Assembly: GCF_020283565.1 (NCBI RefSeq)
Contig: NC_060062.1
Location: 58,178,439 to 58,242,438, forward strand
Direction of reading: 5' to 3'
DNA length: 64,000 nt
From: Trifolium pratense
Lineage: Eukaryota > Streptophyta > Magnoliopsida > Fabales > Fabaceae
In this document: piece after piece, positions 35,131 to 49,807 of the stretch
Layout of the letters: every line of letters begins with the position of its first letter
How positions within the stretch are numbered: position 1 is the first letter of the stretch
Translations under genes and position numbers: made by a program
The notes under the pieces: model-generated
Told to the model about the DNA's origin: nothing
The model's database searches: none
The model's input: only the letters and a program-made list of their open reading frames with translations

Positions 35131-36729
35131 CAACGTCATAAAAACGAAATAAAATACTAATCATACAAAAATCATAAGGTCATTAATCGTCACCAATATA
35201 ATCTCTAATTGACAAATTATGATTATAACATTTTTATTTTAAAAATCATTTCCTCGAAAAATTAGTCATTTACCTATCTCATAAAAATAGTTTCTTCATT
35301 TGATCAAATTGCTTTTATATATTTTATAAAGAAAACACTACTTAATTTACATGATCTAAAAATAACCACAAAATTCAGAAACAAGAAGGAAACATTTTTA
35401 AAGAAGATTGAGACAATTACTTAATAATAACATGCTTGTTAATTACCATATTCTTCTCAAACTTATCAATCATATTTCTCTATTCATAAAATGGAATCAA
35501 CGCCAAAAATCAAATAAGAATTTCATAACCCATAATACACTATAAAAGTCGTCTCTTTTCTACTAATAAAATACGAGTTTAAAATTCAAAATTACCGTAT
35601 ATAAATTATGAATAAAATAATTTTTTTTGAACACCACTACTTTTTTTTTACCCAACTTTTTTTTTATAGAGCCAAAAATATCCATAAGTCAAACTATGTT
35701 AAAATTATTTTTATAGAAATTATGTGTCCAAATAAATATTCTCTAAGAATTTACTCAATAGAAAATCATCATAACAATTTTTTTTCTTCCAAAGTACCAC
35801 AAAATTAATCATCAATTATTTCACTCAGCTAAATAATTTCTAACACGCGGTTCAGCATAACACCATTCCTTTTAAATAAAAGTCTATAAAAATTACTCAA
35901 TAGAAAATTCGCAAAAGAAAATATATTTTCAAAAATCGACCATAAAACTTTTTCTTTTAAAAAAAAAAATTAAAAATTTATACAATTATATTAGAAAGCC
36001 AACTAGTAGTAAAGATCACATAACAACTAGAGAGTTTAAGTTTATTATAGGAAGACAAAAACAATCATGGAATAACTAGAGAGAAGAAATCAACTTAAAG
36101 TTTTTAAATTTCACAAGTCAAATTACAATGATGCCACTAGGAACAACAACTTCAGAAATTACGAACTAATCACACAATAAAGTCATACATTTTATTTTTT
36201 TTAAAATCAAGATTGAATTACTAAATCCAATTTACTTCATTAGTCAAGCATATACACATTATACAAAGCCTAAAAACAAAAATACCTATACAAGTTTCAA
36301 AACAGACAAACAATATTACAATATATTTTAAACAAAATCTTTCTTAAAAATATGAATATACCATTGTACAATTGTGCTACTAAAACATAGGCACCAAATA
36401 CAAAATATCATTGTGGAAACACATAATTATACAATTCAAGACGGCGGACTCAAAGCTTTATAATTAAAAATATGTTAATTTTTTTTTCTTCCTTAAGTAA
36501 TAAGTTACAAAATTATTCCATTAAAAGTTCACAAATGAAAATATATTTGCTAACAAAGTCATCTTTAAATACAAACACAAATGTCATGAAATCAACTTCC
36601 AATAATCAAACAAAGAAACACCAACCATAACAAAGTTAACCAAAAAAATTCACACATCAATCAAGCCATACACACAAAATCGCTCCCACCCAAAAATGTT
36701 TGTCCGAGGATTATTGCTCTGATACCAAT

Positions 36730-38763
36730 TGAAACAATCCATATTTTTAATAAAGAATTCACTCATAAAAACTTCTTTTCTTTAAAAAGGTTTAACTAAT
36801 TTTTTTTTATAAAGAATAATAATTACTTAAGCTTATAAATAATCTTTGTACAATAAAAAGAATATTTCATTTAAATTACAAATTTATAAAACCCAGATTT
36901 GTTTAGCCCCGCGCACGTACAAGCAACACATCACTTCATATTTCACCTTTGGTACCTACAACCATATTTAATGTAAGGGTCAATTTCCTTATCCAAATTG
37001 AATCATGCCGAACGGAAGGTAAATGTTATAAACTAAAAATAAAATACTCGGCCATAAAAAGTAATAAAATAAAATCGATGCAAGAAACTCTTTTTAATAA
37101 CAATTTATACAAACTAATAATGCATGAAATGCAACTAGACCATGATCCGGATATCGCCCCATTTGGCACTTGGAATTTAACGCCCCAAGTAGCGTATTCG
37201 CCCCATTTGGCACATAACAAATCGCCCCATTTGGCACTTGGAATTTAACGCCCCAAGTAGCGTATTCGCCCCATTTGGCACATAACAAATCGCCCTATTT
37301 GGCACTTGGAATTTAACGCCCCAAGTAGCGTATTCGCCCCATTTGGCACATAACAAATCGCCCTATTTGGCACTTGGAATTTAACGCCCCAAGTAGCGTA
37401 TTCGCCCCATTTGGCACATAATAACAAATCGCCCCATTTGGCACCTATGACTCAACTATATGCCATGCTATGCTTCATATACACACTTTAATATACACAA
37501 CTATTCAATCGCCCCATTTGGCACTAAATATACAAACTTTCTTTTAAAATCATCGCTACTTCCACAAGATCAAATCAAAAATCAATTTTCTCTTTTAAAC
37601 CACACCAAATATTCATTTTATCAAAAACCAACCAAATACTCAAATCCACAATCAATCACAAATACAACAGTCATAGAATAGAATTAAATATACAATCAGC
37701 CACACACACGTACTCAGAATGTAATGAAATAACATAGAATTGTTATAAAAATAGTGCTTTCATTCCTTCTATTTTCATTCCTTCTTAACGGTTAAATATT
37801 CCATTATTAATCTATAACATAAACCCTATGTGCATGAGTGTATGGGGAAAAAGCCCTTACCTTGGCCGATTTCCTTCCAAGCACAATACTTTAAGTCTAA
37901 ATTTGCAGCTACAATGTACACGATATATATCTCACTCCAAAGTTGGTTTTGACGATCCGAAAGTGAACAAAGGTGTTGTCGCAATTCTACAGTGACGGCA
38001 TTGGGAAAAAGAAAATGATTGACATAATTGAAACAAACAGAAAATGAGATAGAAGGACTCGTAAAATAGGACTTACACTATTTAAACTATAAGAGAATGA
38101 GGCTTAGAACAATGTTCGATGATCACTTGATGCCTTTTGTTATGACTCACACGTTGGTAATGGAGAAGCAATTGAGGAGTATTTTGAATGAAGGATTATA
38201 TATGAGAGTTGAAGGGGTTAATCTTTGTTCGAGAGAAGAAAAATCTAAGGCAGTGGATAATCTAATAGGAAATGATCTTAGTAATCTGTTTTGAATCAAT
38301 TTCTCTCAAGTCTTCATCAAGGGATTCGAGTTTTCTACCAAATGGAACAAATCCTAATATGAGGAGTGTATAAAAAAACAATGAGAGTGACGTAAAAATA
38401 CCGTATGAATAAAAGAAGAGTATTAACGTGAAAGATATTGATAACTGATTTGTCAATTAAAATGGAAGGGTCAATATATATTTATTTGCTACATGGTGAC
38501 ATTTGAAGAACTTAAAGAGTAGCCACTAGCCACTTCTATGACTATATCCATTCCAATGCTCTTGGTCACTTATGACTATATGCATTCCAATGCTACCACT
38601 TACTAACACTCACATAATTACCCACATGATTTCATACGCACTAATTAATAGATTATTTAATAAAATAATAATATGTATAAAATAGTTAAAACAAATAGGT
38701 TTTTTAAAATAAATTCTAAAAAGAATATATCTAAAAATAAAAATAAAATATTGGGATGTTACA
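36730..38763 (-). repeat. array LTR 2
   Basis: It is 2034 bp, with no difference from LTR 4 noticed by eye. It is bordered by a primer binding site (left on plus) and a polypurine tract (right on plus), so it serves as the end of both neighbouring internal regions. Confidence 0.9.
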
Positions 38764-41700
38764 TTATTACCCCCTTAAAATAGTTTCGTCCTCGAAACTA
38801 GACAGTAAAAAGGTTAAAATATAGCTTCTTCATTAAAGAGAATCATAGGGTAAGAAAATCACTTTCTAAAATTGAAGTTAAAATATTCTAACTTGTAAAT
38901 TGAATAAAATATTTATCTATAAAAAAAAATTTCCGGATCTTACATTCTACCCGCAAAAATTAGTTTCGTCCCCGAAACTAGACATTAGCAAAAGATTCAA
39001 GTAGAATTTGCAAAATTTCTCACATAAAATCATTCGTTCCTTTTCTTTAAATTCACCGTTGAGGATATTTTCAAATGATGAAAATTAAATAAGGCACTCT
39101 TTCAAATAAATAAATAAAAGGATAAAAGGTCTAGGAATGAATTAAAACATAAAGTATCATGTTTTCGCTGCGCACTCTGATGATAAATAAAATTAATAAT
39201 TTGCAAAAGTAAAATCATTTATTAACAAATTCATGTAAAATAGTCTAATATAAATAAAGTAAAATACGATAATAAAAATTTAATATCGTTAAAGAAAATA
39301 TATTCCTTGAAAGAAAAAACAACATTTTACACTTTTATTTCGACAAATAAAATTGCTCCAAAAGTATGAAGTAAAAATAGTTTAAAATGCTTTATATCCA
39401 AAAATAAGTCAGAAAGGAAGGAAGGCAATAAGTCAGAAAGGAAGGAAAACTAAAGCTAAATGCTTAAATCAAATCGTGTCTTAGAAGATTCGATAGATCA
39501 GAAAATCGGCCAGCCACCCCTTAGCACAAAAACGTCGCATTGACTCTGCATGCTCTAACAATTTGTGAGGTTGGTCCATTCTCATCACCATGATCCCTTC
39601 TACTATTAACAAGAGATTGAGGGTGATCAGTTCCCCAAATTGTCAATAGTGAGCCAACAATCATAATGGTAGTCTAGACCATCCTACTCTCAAGGGTTAT
39701 CTCATTCGTTACAACTTGCTCTTAGCGTTTTCTGATTTTCTAGTAGTAGTCACACTCTTCATTCACGCTTCTCACATAATGGCATGACTTATCAAAACTA
39801 AGCTCGAGATTTCAAGTATTTATGCCCAAAGAAAACACTGGTTGATAAAAGACCTATGAAACAAGATTTGAGTGATGTGCGGAGGACACACTATCTCTTA
39901 AGGATGAAGGACAAGTTACCTACGCTCTACAATTAAATTGAGTCATAAAAGATTACTACAATCTAGTCTTATTTCCGGGGTTCCAAAACTCACATTAACT
40001 TGCAACTAATAATGTAATATCAACAATTAAATCATCAAAAAGAATCAACAACACAATAACAAACAGTAGCACACAAACACAAGACATGTATTCATACCAC
40101 ATTTTAGACACCAACTCTTTTCCTCGAAGCTCACTTAAAATAAAATCCATCAACAATACTTAACACTTATTTATACATGCTATACTTCTTCCGATCTATT
40201 TATCCAAAATTTATTTTAGTAAATAAAGAAATCATTTTAATTGGCTTAACGGCATAAAAATTTATTTTTAATAATTTTCATAAAATAAATTACTTTTGCG
40301 ACAACATCACTAGAATAGAGAATCCTAATACACATATAATAACATAAGAATGCAATACTTATAAAATAATAAGGTAAAAATATTAACAATTTCTTCTTTT
40401 ATAATATTTTTTTTTTTCAACAATAACAATAATTTTGCAGAAAATAGCTTTAGTGACAGGATCAAAAAACAAAATATACACAAAATGGATCTAGTGATAG
40501 ACAGTAGAAAACTACACATTCAGAAGACGTGCTATAGTGACGGTCAGCAATAAACAGATTGCACAATCAAATACTTTTAGTGACAGACATCAAAAACAAC
40601 TTATAAGTTTTAGTGACAGATAGCAACAAGACAAATTATAATAGTGAAAACAACGTCATAAAAACGAAATAAAATACTAATCATACAAAAATCATAAGGT
40701 CATTAATCGTCACCAATATAATCTCTAATTGACAAATTATGATTATAACATTTTTATTTTAAAAATCATTTCCTCGAAAAATTAGTCATTTACCTATCTC
40801 ATAAAAATAGTTTCTTCATTTGATCAAATTGCTTTTATATATTTTATAAAGAAAACACTACTTAATTTACATGATCTAAAAATAACCACAAAATTCAGAA
40901 ACAAGAAGGAAACATTTTTAAAGAAGATTGAGACAATTACTTAATAATAACATGCTTGTTAATTACCATATTCTTCTCAAACTTATCAATCATATTTCTC
41001 TATTCATAAAATGGAATCAACGCCAAAAATCAAATAAGAATTTCATAACCCATAATACACTATAAAAGTCGTCTCTTTTCTACTAATAAAATACGAGTTT
41101 AAAATTCAAAATTACCGTATATAAATTATGAATAAAATAATTTTTTTTGAACACCACTACTTTTTTTTTACCCAACTTTTTTTTTATAGAGCCAAAAATA
41201 TCCATAAGTCAAACTATGTTAAAATTATTTTTATAGAAATTATGTGTCCAAATAAATATTCTCTAAGAATTTACTCAATAGAAAATCATCATAACAATTT
41301 TTTTTCTTCCAAAGTACCACAAAATTAATCATCAATTATTTCACTCAGCTAAATAATTTCTAACACGCGGTTCAGCATAACACCATTCCTTTTAAATAAA
41401 AGTCTATAAAAATTACTCAATAGAAAATTCGCAAAAGAAAATATATTTTCAAAAATCGACCATAAAACTTTTTCTTTTAAAAAAAAAAATTAAAAATTTA
41501 TACAATTATATTAGAAAGCCAACTAGTAGTAAAGATCACATAACAACTAGAGAGTTTAAGTTTATTATAGGAAGACAAAAACAATCATGGAATAACTAGA
41601 GAGAAGAAATCAACTTAAAGTTTTTAAATTTCACAAGTCAAATTACAATGATGCCACTAGGAACAACAACTTCAGAAATTACGAACTAATCACACAATAA

Positions 41701-42249
41701 AGTCATACATTTTATTTTTTTTAAAATCAAGATTGAATTACTAAATCCAATTTACTTCATTAGTCAAGCATATACACATTATACAAAGCCTAAAAACAAA
41801 AATACCTATACAAGTTTCAAAACAGACAAACAATATTACAATATATTTTAAACAAAATCTTTCTTAAAAATATGAATATACCATTGTACAATTGTGCTAC
41901 TAAAACATAGGCACCAAATACAAAATATCATTGTGGAAACACATAATTATACAATTCAAGACGGCGGACTCAAAGCTTTATAATTAAAAATATGTTAATT
42001 TTTTTTTCTTCCTTAAGTAATAAGTTACAAAATTATTCCATTAAAAGTTCACAAATGAAAATATATTTGCTAACAAAGTCATCTTTAAATACAAACACAA
42101 ATGTCATGAAATCAACTTCCAATAATCAAACAAAGAAACACCAACCATAACAAAGTTAACCAAAAAAATTCACACATCAATCAAGGCATACACACAAAAT
42201 CGCTCCCACCCAAAAATGTTTGTCCGAGGATTATTGCTCTGATACCAAT

Positions 42250-44283
42250 TGAAACAATCCATATTTTTAATAAAGAATTCACTCATAAAAACTTCTTTTC
42301 TTTAAAAAGGTTTAACTAATTTTTTTTTATAAAGAATAATAATTACTTAAGCTTATAAATAATCTTTGTACAATAAAAAGAATATTTCATTTAAATTACA
42401 AATTTATAAAACCCAGATTTGTTTAGCCCCGCGCACGTACAAGCAACACATCACTTCATATTTCACCTTTGGTACCTACAACCATATTTAATGTAAGGGT
42501 CAATTTCCTTATCCAAATTGAATCATGCCGAACGGAAGGTAAATGTTATAAACTAAAAATAAAATACTCGGCCATAAAAAGTAATAAAATAAAATCGATG
42601 CAAGAAACTCTTTTTAATAACAATTTATACAAACTAATAATGCATGAAATGCAACTAGACCATGATCCGGATATCGCCCCATTTGGCACTTGGAATTTAA
42701 CGCCCCAAGTAGCGTATTCGCCCCATTTGGCACATAACAAATCGCCCCATTTGGCACTTGGAATTTAACGCCCCAAGTAGCGTATTCGCCCCATTTGGCA
42801 CATAACAAATCGCCCTATTTGGCACTTGGAATTTAACGCCCCAAGTAGCGTATTCGCCCCATTTGGCACATAACAAATCGCCCTATTTGGCACTTGGAAT
42901 TTAACGCCCCAAGTAGCGTATTCGCCCCATTTGGCACATAATAACAAATCGCCCCATTTGGCACCTATGACTCAACTATATGCCATGCTATGCTTCATAT
43001 ACACACTTTAATATACACAACTATTCAATCGCCCCATTTGGCACTAAATATACAAACTTTCTTTTAAAATCATCGCTACTTCCACAAGATCAAATCAAAA
43101 ATCAATTTTCTCTTTTAAACCACACCAAATATTCATTTTATCAAAAACCAACCAAATAATCAAATCCACAATCAATCACAAATACAACAGTCATAGAATA
43201 GAATTAAATATACAATCAGCCACACACACGTACTCAGAATGTAATGAAATAACATAGAATTGTTATAAAAATAGTGCTTTCATTCCTTCTATTTTCATTC
43301 CTTCTTAACGGTTAAATATTCCATTATTAATCTATAACATAAACCCTATGTGCATGAGTGTATGGGGAAAAAGCCCTTACCTTGGCCGATTTCCTTCCAA
43401 GCACAATACTTTAAGTCTAAATTTGCAGCTACAATGTACACGATATATATCTCACTCCAAAGTTGGTTTTGACGATCCGAAAGTGAACAAAGGTGTTGTC
43501 GCAATTCTACAGTGACGGCATTGGGAAAAAGAAAATGATTGACATAATTGAAACAAACAGAAAATGAGATAGAAGGACTCGTAAAATAGGACTTACACTA
43601 TTTAAACTATAAGAGAATGAGGCTTAGAACAATGTTCGATGATCACTTGATGCCTTTTGTTATGACTCACACGTTGGTAATGGAGAAGCAATTGAGGAGT
43701 ATTTTGAATGAAGGATTATATATGAGAGTTGAAGGGGTTAATCTTTGTTCGAGAGAAGAAAAATCTAAGGCAGTGGATAATCTAATAGGAAATGATCTTA
43801 GTAATCTGTTTTGAATCAATTTCTCTCAAGTCTTCATCAAGGGATTCGAGTTTTCTACCAAATGGAACAAATCCTAATATGAGGAGTGTATAAAAAAACA
43901 ATGAGAGTGACGTAAAAATACCGTATGAATAAAAGAAGAGTATTAACGTGAAAGATATTGATAACTGATTTGTCAATTAAAATGGAAGGGTCAATATATA
44001 TTTATTTGCTACATGGTGACATTTGAAGAACTTAAAGAGTAGCCACTAGCCACTTCTATGACTATATCCATTCCAATGCTCTTGGTCACTTATGACTATA
44101 TGCATTCCAATGCTACCACTTACTAACACTCACATAATTACCCACATGATTTCATACGCACTAATTAATAGATTATTTAATAAAATAATAATATGTATAA
44201 AATAGTTAAAACAAATAGGTTTTTTAAAATAAATTCTAAAAAGAATATATCTAAAAATAAAAATAAAATATTGGGATGTTACA
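42250..44283 (-). repeat. array LTR 3
   Basis: It is 2034 bp. One private substitution (C to A near 43159) breaks a small chance frame that the other copies share; otherwise it is like LTRs 2 and 4. Confidence 0.9.
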
Positions 44284-47200
44284 TTATTACCCCCTTAAAA
44301 TAGTTTCGTCCTCGAAACTAGACAGTAAAAAGGTTAAAATATAGCTTCTTCATTAAAGAGAATCATAGGGTAAGAAAATCACTTTCTAAAATTGAAGTTA
44401 AAATATTCTAACTTGTAAATTGAATAAAATATTTATCTATAAAAAAAAATTTCCGGATCTTACATTCTACCCGCAAAAATTAGTTTCGTCCCCGAAACTA
44501 GACATTAGCAAAAGATTCAAGTAGAATTTGCAAAATTTCTCACATAAAATCATTCGTTCCTTTTCTTTAAATTCACCGTTGAGGATATTTTCAAATGATG
44601 AAAATTAAATAAGGCACTCTTTCAAATAAATAAATAAAAGGATAAAAGGTCTAGGAATGAATTAAAACATAAAGTATCATGTTTTCGCTGCGCACTCTGA
44701 TGATAAATAAAATTAATAATTTGCAAAAGTAAAATCATTTATTAACAAATTCATGTAAAATAGTCTAATATAAATAAAGTAAAATACGATAATAAAAATT
44801 TAATATCGTTAAAGAAAATATATTCCTTGAAAGAAAAAACAACATTTTACACTTTTATTTCGACAAATAAAATTGCTCCAAAAGTATGAAGTAAAAATAG
44901 TTTAAAATGCTTTATATCCAAAAATAAGTCAGAAAGGAAGGAAGGCAATAAGTCAGAAAGGAAGGAAAACTAAAGCTAAATGCTTAAATCAAATCGTGTC
45001 TTAGAAGATTCGATAGATCAGAAAATCGGCCAGCCACCCCTTAGCACAAAAACGTCGCATTGACTCTGCATGCTCTAACAATTTGTGAGGTTGGTCCATT
45101 CTCATCACCATGATCCCTTCTACTATTAACAAGAGATTGAGGGTGATCAGTTCCCCAAATTGTCAATAGTGAGCCAACAATCATAATGGTAGTCTAGACC
45201 ATCCTACTCTCAAGGGTTATCTCATTCGTTACAACTTGCTCTTAGCGTTTTCTGATTTTCTAGTAGTAGTCACACTCTTCATTCACGCTTCTCACATAAT
45301 GGCATGACTTATCAAAACTAAGCTCGAGATTTCAAGTATTTATGCCCAAAGAAAACACTGGTTGATAAAAGACCTATGAAACAAGATTTGAGTGATGTGC
45401 GGAGGACACACTATCTCTTAAGGATGAAGGACAAGTTACCTACGCTCTACAATTAAATTGAGTCATAAAAGATTACTACAATCTAGTCTTATTTCCGGGG
45501 TTCCAAAACTCACATTAACTTGCAACTAATAATGTAATATCAACAATTAAATCATCAAAAAGAATCAACAACACAATAACAAACAGTAGCACACAAACAC
45601 AAGACATGTATTCATACCACATTTTAGACACCAACTCTTTTCCTCGAAGCTCACTTAAAATAAAATCCATCAACAATACTTAACACTTATTTATACATGC
45701 TATACTTCTTCCGATCTATTTATCCAAAATTTATTTTAGTAAATAAAGAAATCATTTTAATTGGCTTAACGGCATAAAAATTTATTTTTAATAATTTTCA
45801 TAAAATAAATTACTTTTGCGACAACATCACTAGAATAGAGAATCCTAATACACATATAATAACATAAGAATGCAATACTTATAAAATAATAAGGTAAAAA
45901 TATTAACAATTTCTTCTTTTATAATATTATTTTTTTTCAACAATAACAATAATTTTGCAGAAAATAGCTTTAGTGACAGGATCAAAAAACAAAATATACA
46001 CAAAATGGATCTAGTGATAGACAGTAGAAAACTACACATTCAGAAGACGTGCTATAGTGACGGTCAGCAATAAACAGATTGCACAATCAAATACTTTTAG
46101 TGACAGACATCAAAAACAACTTATAAGTTTTAGTGACAGATAGCAACAAGACAAATTATAATAGTGAAAACAACGTCATAAAAACGAAATAAAATACTAA
46201 TTAATCATACAAAAATCATAAGGTCATTAATCGTCACCAATATAATCTCTAATTGACAAATTATGATTATAACATTTTTATTTTAAAAATCATTTCCTCG
46301 AAAAATTAGTCATTTACCTATCTCATAAAAATAGTTTCTTCATTTGATCAAATTGCTTTTATATATTTTATAAAGAAAACACTACTTAATTTACATGATC
46401 TAAAAATAACCACAAAATTCAGAAACAAGAAGGAAACATTTTTAAAGAAGATTGAGACAATTACTTAATAATAACATGCTTGTTAATTACCATATTCTTC
46501 TCAAACTTATCAATCATATTTCTCTATTCATAAAATGGAATCAACGCCAAAAATCAAATAAGAATTTCATAACCCATAATACACTATAAAAGTCGTCTCT
46601 TTTCTACTAATAAAATACGAGTTTAAAATTCAAAATTACCGTATATAAATTATGAATAAAATAATTTTTTTTGAACACCACTACTTTTTTTTTACCCAAC
46701 TTTTTTTTTATAGAGCCAAAAATATCCATAAGTCAAACTATGTTAAAATTATTTTTATAGAAATTATGTGTCCAAATAAATATTCTCTAAGAATTTACTC
46801 AATAGAAAATCATCATAACAATTTTTTTTCTTCCAAAGTACCACAAAATTAATCATCAATTATTTCACTCAGCTAAATAATTTCTAACACGCGGTTCAGC
46901 ATAACACCATTCCTTTTAAATAAAAGTCTATAAAAATTACTCAATAGAAAATTCGCAAAAGAAAATATATTTTCAAAAATCGACCATAAAACTTTTTCTT
47001 TTAAAAAAAAAAATTAAAAATTTATACAATTATATTAGAAAGCCAACTAGTAGTAAAGATCACATAACAACTAGAGAGTTTAAGTTTATTATAGGAAGAC
47101 AAAAACAATCATGGAATAACTAGAGAGAAGAAATCAACTTAAAGTTTTTAAATTTCACAAGTCAAATTACAATGATGCCACTAGGAACAACAACTTCAGA

Positions 47201-47773
47201 AATTACGAACTAATCACACAATAAAGTCATACATTTTATTTTTTTTAAAATCAAGATTGAATTACTAAATCCAATTTACTTCATTAGTCAAGCATATACA
47301 CATTATACAAAGCCTAAAAACAAAAATACCTATACAAGTTTCAAAACAGACAAACAATATTACAATATATTTTAAACAAAATCTTTCTTAAAAATATGAA
47401 TATACCATTGTACAATTGTGCTACTAAAACATAGGCACCAAATACAAAATATCATTGTGGAAACACATAATTATACAATTCAAGACGGCGGACTCAAAGC
47501 TTTATAATTAAAAATATGTTAATTTTTTTTTCTTCCTTAAGTAATAAGTTACAAAATTATTCCATTAAAAGTTCACAAATGAAAATATATTTGCTAACAA
47601 AGTCATCTTTAAATACAAACACAAATGTCATGAAATCAACTTCCAATAATCAAACAAAGAAACACCAACCATAACAAAGTTAACCAAAAAAATTCACACA
47701 TCAATCAAGGCATACACACAAAATCGCTCCCACCCAAAAATGTTTGTCCGAGGATTATTGCTCTGATACCAAT

Positions 47774-49807
47774 TGAAACAATCCATATTTTTAATAAAGA
47801 ATTCACTCATAAAAACTTCTTTTCTTTAAAAAGGTTTAACTAATTTTTTTTTATAAAGAATAATAATTACTTAAGCTTATAAATAATCTTTGTACAATAA
47901 AAAGAATATTTCATTTAAATTACAAATTTATAAAACCCAGATTTGTTTAGCCCCGCGCACGTACAAGCAACACATCACTTCATATTTCACCTTTGGTACC
48001 TACAACCATATTTAATGTAAGGGTCAATTTCCTTATCCAAATTGAATCATGCCGAACGGAAGGTAAATGTTATAAACTAAAAATAAAATACTCGGCCATA
48101 AAAAGTAATAAAATAAAATCGATGCAAGAAACTCTTTTTAATAACAATTTATACAAACTAATAATGCATGAAATGCAACTAGACCATGATCCGGATATCG
48201 CCCCATTTGGCACTTGGAATTTAACGCCCCAAGTAGCGTATTCGCCCCATTTGGCACATAACAAATCGCCCCATTTGGCACTTGGAATTTAACGCCCCAA
48301 GTAGCGTATTCGCCCCATTTGGCACATAACAAATCGCCCTATTTGGCACTTGGAATTTAACGCCCCAAGTAGCGTATTCGCCCCATTTGGCACATAACAA
48401 ATCGCCCTATTTGGCACTTGGAATTTAACGCCCCAAGTAGCGTATTCGCCCCATTTGGCACATAATAACAAATCGCCCCATTTGGCACCTATGACTCAAC
48501 TATATGCCATGCTATGCTTCATATACACACTTTAATATACACAACTATTCAATCGCCCCATTTGGCACTAAATATACAAACTTTCTTTTAAAATCATCGC
48601 TACTTCCACAAGATCAAATCAAAAATCAATTTTCTCTTTTAAACCACACCAAATATTCATTTTATCAAAAACCAACCAAATACTCAAATCCACAATCAAT
48701 CACAAATACAACAGTCATAGAATAGAATTAAATATACAATCAGCCACACACACGTACTCAGAATGTAATGAAATAACATAGAATTGTTATAAAAATAGTG
48801 CTTTCATTCCTTCTATTTTCATTCCTTCTTAACGGTTAAATATTCCATTATTAATCTATAACATAAACCCTATGTGCATGAGTGTATGGGGAAAAAGCCC
48901 TTACCTTGGCCGATTTCCTTCCAAGCACAATACTTTAAGTCTAAATTTGCAGCTACAATGTACACGATATATATCTCACTCCAAAGTTGGTTTTGACGAT
49001 CCGAAAGTGAACAAAGGTGTTGTCGCAATTCTACAGTGACGGCATTGGGAAAAAGAAAATGATTGACATAATTGAAACAAACAGAAAATGAGATAGAAGG
49101 ACTCGTAAAATAGGACTTACACTATTTAAACTATAAGAGAATGAGGCTTAGAACAATGTTCGATGATCACTTGATGCCTTTTGTTATGACTCACACGTTG
49201 GTAATGGAGAAGCAATTGAGGAGTATTTTGAATGAAGGATTATATATGAGAGTTGAAGGGGTTAATCTTTGTTCGAGAGAAGAAAAATCTAAGGCAGTGG
49301 ATAATCTAATAGGAAATGATCTTAGTAATCTGTTTTGAATCAATTTCTCTCAAGTCTTCATCAAGGGATTCGAGTTTTCTACCAAATGGAACAAATCCTA
49401 ATATGAGGAGTGTATAAAAAAACAATGAGAGTGACGTAAAAATACCGTATGAATAAAAGAAGAGTATTAACGTGAAAGATATTGATAACTGATTTGTCAA
49501 TTAAAATGGAAGGGTCAATATATATTTATTTGCTACATGGTGACATTTGAAGAACTTAAAGAGTAGCCACTAGCCACTTCTATGACTATATCCATTCCAA
49601 TGCTCTTGGTCACTTATGACTATATGCATTCCAATGCTACCACTTACTAACACTCACATAATTACCCACATGATTTCATACGCACTAATTAATAGATTAT
49701 TTAATAAAATAATAATATGTATAAAATAGTTAAAACAAATAGGTTTTTTAAAATAAATTCTAAAAAGAATATATCTAAAAATAAAAATAAAATATTGGGA
49801 TGTTACA
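47774..49807 (-). repeat. array LTR 4 (5'-most LTR on the element strand)
   Basis: It is 2034 bp and ends on the plus strand with GGGATGTTACA directly before the ACAAT duplication. No polypurine tract follows, as expected for the outer 5' LTR. Confidence 0.9.

Larger units (their letters stand above)
25741..49807 (-). mobile_element. tandem array of a non-coding LTR retrotransposon (four LTRs, three internals)
   Basis: The order on the plus strand is LTR 25741-27776, internal 27777-36729 (with a CACTA insertion), LTR 36730-38763, internal 38764-42249, LTR 42250-44283, internal 44284-47773, LTR 47774-49807. Each LTR reads, on the minus strand, TGTAACATCCC...TGTTTCA. Each internal region has its own primer binding site (minus TGGTATCAGAGC, 36727-36716, 42247-42236 and 47771-47760) and a polypurine tract AAGGGGGTAATAA. 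The outer flanks are ACAAT on both sides (25736-25740 and 49808-49812). Without the CACTA, the internal regions are 3486, 3486 and 3490 bp and nearly identical. No gag or pol exists, so it is LARD-like. The GTTTCGAGGACGAAACT word beside the polypurine tract resembles the 3' end of Tekay/Del chromoviruses, a family link that is inference. Confidence 0.92.

Noticed and set aside
36730..49807. Assembly artefact as the sole explanation for the repeated units
   Set aside because: Units carry private differences: the CACTA only in unit 1, an extra TTAA near 46200 only in unit 3, a T-run change near 40408 in unit 2, and a C to A near 43159 in LTR 3. A simple copy error would not produce these, though the exact unit number still needs long reads.
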